Origin: a virus
Strand: one strand, 5' to 3'
Virus record (IMG/VR): IMGVR_UViG_3300030012_000908
Location: 1 to 26,380 of that record
Length of the DNA: 26,380 nucleotides
Part shown: positions 22,842 through 26,380 of the stretch, piece after piece
Numbering within the stretch: position 1 is the first letter of the stretch
How the letters are laid out: every line of letters starts with the position of its first letter
Notes under the pieces: generated by a model
Seen by the model: the letters and a program-made list of their open reading frames with translations, nothing else
Told to the model about the DNA's origin: nothing
The model's database searches: none
Translations under genes and position numbers: made by a program

Positions 22842-24012
22842 CCTCACCAATTTTATCTATTGTAGTCATATTCATTTGCATAAAATGTTTATCACCGCCC
22901 TCAATAGAGTTCATATTTTCTTTTTGTCTAACTTCATTTATTGTCATGTAGCCATTTGTTATTGCACTTCTATAAGCCTCTGTTCTTGACTTAACATCAC
23001 CCCTCAATAAACCATTGACATTAAACTCAACAAACTTTGATCCAAGCTCATTTGTTCTAAATAGTTTTAGATTCATCTCTTGCTCCAACCTATTAATGTA
23101 AGGCATGAGTGTGTACGTTAAAAATTCTTGAGATTGCATTTCGATATTATTGAAACTTGATTTACTTAAATCTTTTAGCATGTGCGGTGGGATGTTAAAT
23201 ATACGAGCCACCTCTTCTATACTGAATTGCCTACTAGATAAGAACTGAGCTTGTTCTGGGCTTATTGAAATAGGCTTAAATGTTAGCCCCTCTTCTAAAA
23301 CAATTGTTGAATTACTGTTTTTTAATTTACCATAGTTATTATTAAAACTTGTTTTTAATCTTTGTAAAGCGGTATCACTTAAAGCTCTATCTGTTTGCAA
23401 AATAGAACTTGGCTTTGCACCATTTGAAAAAAATGTGTTTCCAAACTCTTGCAAATTTTCAGAATATTTTAGAGCCTTTGCACATTGGTCAATAGGACTA
23501 ATTCCATTTATGCCATCGTCTGTAAGCGTTTTGAAATGTAAAATGTCAGATGAATCTAAGACCCCACCATTGTCAACTTGATAAAATAATTCACCACCAT
23601 TTATTACAACTGTAACATTTTCTGGATTTAAGCATATCAATTCAACTGGTGTTCCAGAATTGTTTCTTACTATTTGCACATAACTATTCCCCTCAGTACA
23701 AATACAGAGCATTATATATTCAAAAAATGTTATTTTATTTTGATAAAAATTTGGTTTGAATTTTATTAATTTGTATATTGGACTTTTTACATCCTCAAGT
23801 TTATCACCATTAGTTTGTTTTGAATAAACAGAAATTGGTAGGGATGAAACACTTTCAGCCAATAATCTTATTGCACACCAAACCGCAGTAAGTGTCAAGG
23901 CTTTGTCAGTATCAAAAGAATTTGAATCTGGAAATAATGTGTTTAAAGATAAATCTCTTTTTTGAGTTTTTGCTGGGATGAATACGTTTGTAATTCTCTC
24001 TAGTAAAGTCAA
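22834..24012 (-). CDS. Portal protein, HK97 family
   Basis: 392 residues, a normal length for HK97 gp3-type portals. Signature segments are ALTLTAVWCAIRLLAESVSSLPISVY (about 38-63), HFKTLTDDGINGISPI, the FSNGAKPSSILQTD region and FNIPPHMLKDL, followed by helical stem and crown sequence. The dodecameric portal is the docking site for terminase and connector. No ATG exists between the upstream in-frame stop and the conserved core, so a TTG at 24012 is the likely start. A 6-bp inverted repeat (GTGAAA/TTTCAC) ends two bases before it. Confidence 0.9.
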   Translation of the reverse strand: MTLLERITNVFIPAKTQKRDLSLNTLFPDSNSFDTDKALTLTAVWCAIRLLAESVSSLPISVYSKQTNGDKLEDVKSPIYKLIKFKPNFYQNKITFFEYIMLCICTEGNSYVQIVRNNSGTPVELICLNPENVTVVINGGELFYQVDNGGVLDSSDILHFKTLTDDGINGISPIDQCAKALKYSENLQEFGNTFFSNGAKPSSILQTDRALSDTALQRLKTSFNNNYGKLKNSNSTIVLEEGLTFKPISISPEQAQFLSSRQFSIEEVARIFNIPPHMLKDLSKSSFNNIEMQSQEFLTYTLMPYINRLEQEMNLKLFRTNELGSKFVEFNVNGLLRGDVKSRTEAYRSAITNGYMTINEVRQKENMNSIEGGDKHFMQMNMTTIDKIGEDA

Positions 24013-24088
24013 GGTGAAATAATTATTTTCACAATAATACTACACTATTCGTTTTTTAAAAAATAATTTGTAATATTTTTTTTAACAA
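24013..24088. other. AT-rich gap between terminase and portal
   Basis: This is the only sizeable gap in the packaging and head block (76 bases). It is nearly all A/T and holds a GTGAAA/TTTCAC inverted repeat (24014-24032) just before the portal TTG start, and a longer A/T-only inverted repeat near 24055-24080. I see no ORF, and no GC-rich terminator. Confidence 0.5.
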
Positions 24089-25633
24089 TTATAAAACCAG
24101 TATATCTCTTTGGTCATAAATACTATCGCCATTCTCAGTTGTAAGATGACAACCCAAAGCCATTACTAGAGCAACAACTGGGTCGATGCGGTCCACACTT
24201 TTGTTTTTGCTTGGCTTTATATTCCCAGCTGGGTCTTCTTGCAAAGCAATGTTACTAACACACCAATTCATGCATGGGTTGTTATTATGAATTATATTTT
24301 TAGCAAGTATCTCAGCCTCTAAAGTTTTTGTTGGCATACTCATTGATTTAAAACCTTGACCAAATGGGTCCATGTTCGCCCCATCATTTTGTAAATCAAT
24401 AACTAATTGACTAGCATTCCACCTATCGTAACAAATAGATTGTATTCTATATTTTTTTGATAGCTCATTTATTTTAGCTTTTATAAAATTATAATCAGTT
24501 ACATCACCACTTGTTCCATAAACATGACCATCCCTCAGCCAAGCAACATAATCAACCCCATCCCTTTCACTTCTTTTCTTTGCATTATCCTCTGGAATAA
24601 ATATGTATGGAATAAATACAAACTTGCCATCTACATTAAATAATAAAACAAAAGCAGTCAAGTCCCTAGTTGAGCTTAAATCTAAACCGCCCCAAGCCTC
24701 ACAATTATCTAGCTTTGTATAATCAAATTCTTGATGACACGCATTCCATTCGCCAGATGTAAGCCATGCCGAATGAGATTCAGTCCATTGGTTTAACATT
24801 AAACGTCTAAAAGTGTTTTGATATGAGGGAACGTCAATTGCTCTTTGACTTTCTCTTTTCATATATTCTTTTTTTAAGCTAATACCATAATTTGGATTGG
24901 CTTTTTTCCAAGTAGATTCTAGAGTAATATCGTCATCAGCATCAGCTTCATATATAACAGAGTAAAAACTTTCATCTTTTATTGTGCCATCATTTACTTT
25001 TTTTGCATAAGAATATAATTCAAAACAAATTGTATTTTTATCATAACCAGCTGTTGTTATTGCAATTATTAGAGGCTGTCTTCTTGCTCCAGTTGAGGTT
25101 AATAAGGTGTCAAATAAATCCCTAGATTTTGCGGTGTGAACTTCGTCATATATGACACAATTAGCTGAGAATCCATGTTTGGTATTTGCATCAGCACTTA
25201 TTGCTTGAAAAAAATTTCCTTTAGATTCATTGACAATTGAGTTTCTATACACTTTACCTCTATCAGATAATTCTTTATTTTGTAAAACCATGCTCTTAGC
25301 TATTGAAAATAAAATCCCACTTTGATTTCTGTCAGATGCCGCACAGTATATTTCAGAGCCTCTTTCGGAATCCATGTATAACATTAAAAGAGCAATTGAA
25401 GAGGCAAGTGTCGTTTTTCCGTTCTTTCTACCTAGCTGAATGTAAACTGTTTTAAATTTTCTAAGATTTGTTTCTTTATGTTTCCAGCCAAATATATCAC
25501 CTACAATTTTACTTTGCCATTTTTCTAGTTTTAAAGGCTCACCAGTTTTTTCTCCTTTTGTATGTGTGCAAAAAGTTTCAATAAAACCAATAGCTTTTTG
25601 TGCGGCTTTTTTATCAAAGTAATATTTACTCAA
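24089..25633 (-). CDS. terL: Terminase large subunit
   Basis: 514 residues. The ATPase half has Walker A GRKNGKT (68-74), Walker B CVIYDE (159-164) and coupling motif ITTAGYD (about 195-201). The nuclease half has the acidic GGLDLSSTRDLTA, ICYDRWNAS and a final DPVVALVMAL. It is of the Terminase_1 (HK97/P27) type and pumps DNA into the prohead and cuts it. The start is a TTG at 25633, which overlaps the small-subunit gene by 8 bases. No ATG lies between the upstream stop and the conserved start. Confidence 0.95.
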   Translation of the reverse strand: MSKYYFDKKAAQKAIGFIETFCTHTKGEKTGEPLKLEKWQSKIVGDIFGWKHKETNLRKFKTVYIQLGRKNGKTTLASSIALLMLYMDSERGSEIYCAASDRNQSGILFSIAKSMVLQNKELSDRGKVYRNSIVNESKGNFFQAISADANTKHGFSANCVIYDEVHTAKSRDLFDTLLTSTGARRQPLIIAITTAGYDKNTICFELYSYAKKVNDGTIKDESFYSVIYEADADDDITLESTWKKANPNYGISLKKEYMKRESQRAIDVPSYQNTFRRLMLNQWTESHSAWLTSGEWNACHQEFDYTKLDNCEAWGGLDLSSTRDLTAFVLLFNVDGKFVFIPYIFIPEDNAKKRSERDGVDYVAWLRDGHVYGTSGDVTDYNFIKAKINELSKKYRIQSICYDRWNASQLVIDLQNDGANMDPFGQGFKSMSMPTKTLEAEILAKNIIHNNNPCMNWCVSNIALQEDPAGNIKPSKNKSVDRIDPVVALVMALGCHLTTENGDSIYDQRDILVL

Positions 25634-26102
25634 AGTAATTATTTATTTGTGTATTATTATTTGTAACTGGAGCTGATATGTTTGCTCTTGCACTTGGTGT
25701 AATTCCAAAGTTTGCTGCAAGTTTCAAAGCATTATTCAAAGCATCATTTTTCATTTTTACAAATGGCTTGGCTTGAGTTCTAATTATATCACCATTAGTA
25801 TTTTTGAAAGTGTCAACTCTACCAGTTTTTTTTAATTCAGTTTCGCATTCTATGTAGGTAGCCATCTCATTGCAATATGCTAAAATTAAACTTAAGTCAA
25901 CATGATGTAACATTTTTAAATTGAATAATTGACTTGTTATTTTATACCATTCAACAACACCTATTTCTGATAACATTTCTGGTGGCTCTGGTAGTTTTAA
26001 AACAAGATCAGCGGTCATTTCATTTACGACCAATCTATCAGCTCTGGCAGTGCCTTGCATTTCTTTTAATACAGTTGGTGTTTTTTTACGTCCTCTAGCC
26101 AT
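25626..26102 (-). CDS. terS: Terminase small subunit, P27 family
   Basis: 158 residues. The start ARGRKKTPTVLKEMQGTARADR, the LPEPPEMLSEIGVVEWYKI segment, the helix pair with LILAYCNEMATYIECE and the closing FGITPSARANI are the Terminase_4/P27 pattern. It recognises the packaging start site on phage DNA. It is coupled by TAATG to the zinc-ribbon gene and by an 8-base overlap to terL. Confidence 0.9.
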   Translation of the reverse strand: MARGRKKTPTVLKEMQGTARADRLVVNEMTADLVLKLPEPPEMLSEIGVVEWYKITSQLFNLKMLHHVDLSLILAYCNEMATYIECETELKKTGRVDTFKNTNGDIIRTQAKPFVKMKNDALNNALKLAANFGITPSARANISAPVTNNNTQINNYFE

Positions 26103-26293
26103 TATTTTTTAGTAAGTGTTGGCTCTGTTCTAATTAAATAAGGAACACCAAATTCTTTTTGCACCTCAACCATGTACTCACCACAATTATTACACTCACT
26201 ATTTTTTGTAACAACTTTAGATTCAACAATTTGCAAAATTGCTTTTTCTAATTTTTTTTCTGTTTTACATTTTACACAATGAAATATGAACAT
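26102..26293 (-). CDS. Small zinc-ribbon protein, 63 aa
   Basis: Two Cys pairs, CVKC (6-11 region) and CNNC (about 34-37), frame a short strand-rich protein, a classic zinc ribbon. It is the gene before terS and shares TAATG with it. Small zinc-ribbon proteins at this place may aid packaging or regulate transcription, but no specific role can be read. Confidence 0.7.
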   Translation of the reverse strand: MFIFHCVKCKTEKKLEKAILQIVESKVVTKNSECNNCGEYMVEVQKEFGVPYLIRTEPTLTKK

Positions 26294-26322
26294 GGTTTTT
26301 TGGTTTTAGTTTGAACTTAAAC

Positions 26323-26344
26323 TGATATGATATTGATATTGATA
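26323..26344. repeat. Short tandem TGATA(T) repeat upstream of the packaging operon
   Basis: Four consecutive copies of TGATA, spaced by 0-1 T, lie about 30-50 bases before the first packaging gene. A 5-bp inverted repeat (AGTTT/AAACT, 26308-26323) adjoins it. This could be an operator or a TerS-binding site. The 87 bases from 26294 to 26380 hold no gene. Confidence 0.35.
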
Positions 26345-26380
26345 CCTAAACATTTAATTTTGACAGCGAAAACAAAAAAT

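Noticed and set aside
1-26380. Prophage or temperate lifestyle
   Set aside because: No integrase, excisionase, repressor pair or att-like repeat is visible. Absence from the window does not prove a lytic phage, so no lifestyle is claimed.

Overview
The window reads as a small tailed-phage genome, or nearly all of one. It is AT-rich (roughly 30% GC by eye). Every convincing gene lies on the minus strand, so transcription runs from high to low coordinates. The modules follow the HK97/siphovirus order: packaging, head, connector, tail, fibre, lysis, then replication and recombination. Start codons sit behind A/T-rich leaders with no clear Shine-Dalgarno sequence, and many genes are coupled through ATGA or TAATG overlaps. 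This, with the protein flavour as I remember it, suggests a phage of a (probably marine) Bacteroidetes/Flavobacteriia host. The host assignment is inference. I see no integrase, repressor, tRNA, insertion sequence or CRISPR array, and no non-coding stretch longer than about 190 bases.

Layout in transcription order. (1) 26293-24089: zinc-ribbon protein, P27-type small terminase, large terminase. (2) 24012-20018: portal, a fused prohead protease with a probable internal start, and the HK97-fold major capsid protein, closed by a strong terminator at 19964-19999. (3) 19950-17428: connector, head-tail adaptor, gp10-like and DUF3168-like completion proteins, a small Lys-rich protein and the major tail protein. 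(4) 17355-16697: tail assembly chaperone pair G/GT, joined by an unusually clear -1 frameshift signal (slippery A AAA AAG, 6-nt spacer, 8-bp stem). The leader of G carries two competing inverted repeats. (5) 16693-8661: tape measure protein and a 2056-residue tail tip/fibre protein with four exact-period 75-residue repeats. (6) 8643-5976: a conserved small phage protein, a short membrane protein, a 3TM-type holin, two tiny Lys-rich ORFs, an M15 peptidase endolysin and an HTH-metallophosphoesterase, ending at a terminator at 5893-5917. (7) 5786-42: early module with a small membrane protein, an EKRA-motif protein, a stand-alone DnaA-domain-IV-like protein, an HTH protein, a C5-cytosine methyltransferase, a replication initiator-like winged-helix protein, small unknowns, a NinB-like protein, a VRR-NUC nuclease, two HNH-type proteins and a DUF3310 (T7 gp1.7-like) protein.

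If the two window ends are joined, the early module (ending HNH, DUF3310) runs straight into the terminase genes across about 128 bases of non-coding DNA. That would make one transcription circuit beginning just after the 5893-5917 terminator and returning to it. I cannot prove circularity, and I see no terminal repeat.

Several starts were revised. The methyltransferase is better started at ATG 4545, and the protease fusion at ATG 22841. The large terminase and portal appear to use TTG, and the 864-1199 gene uses GTG.
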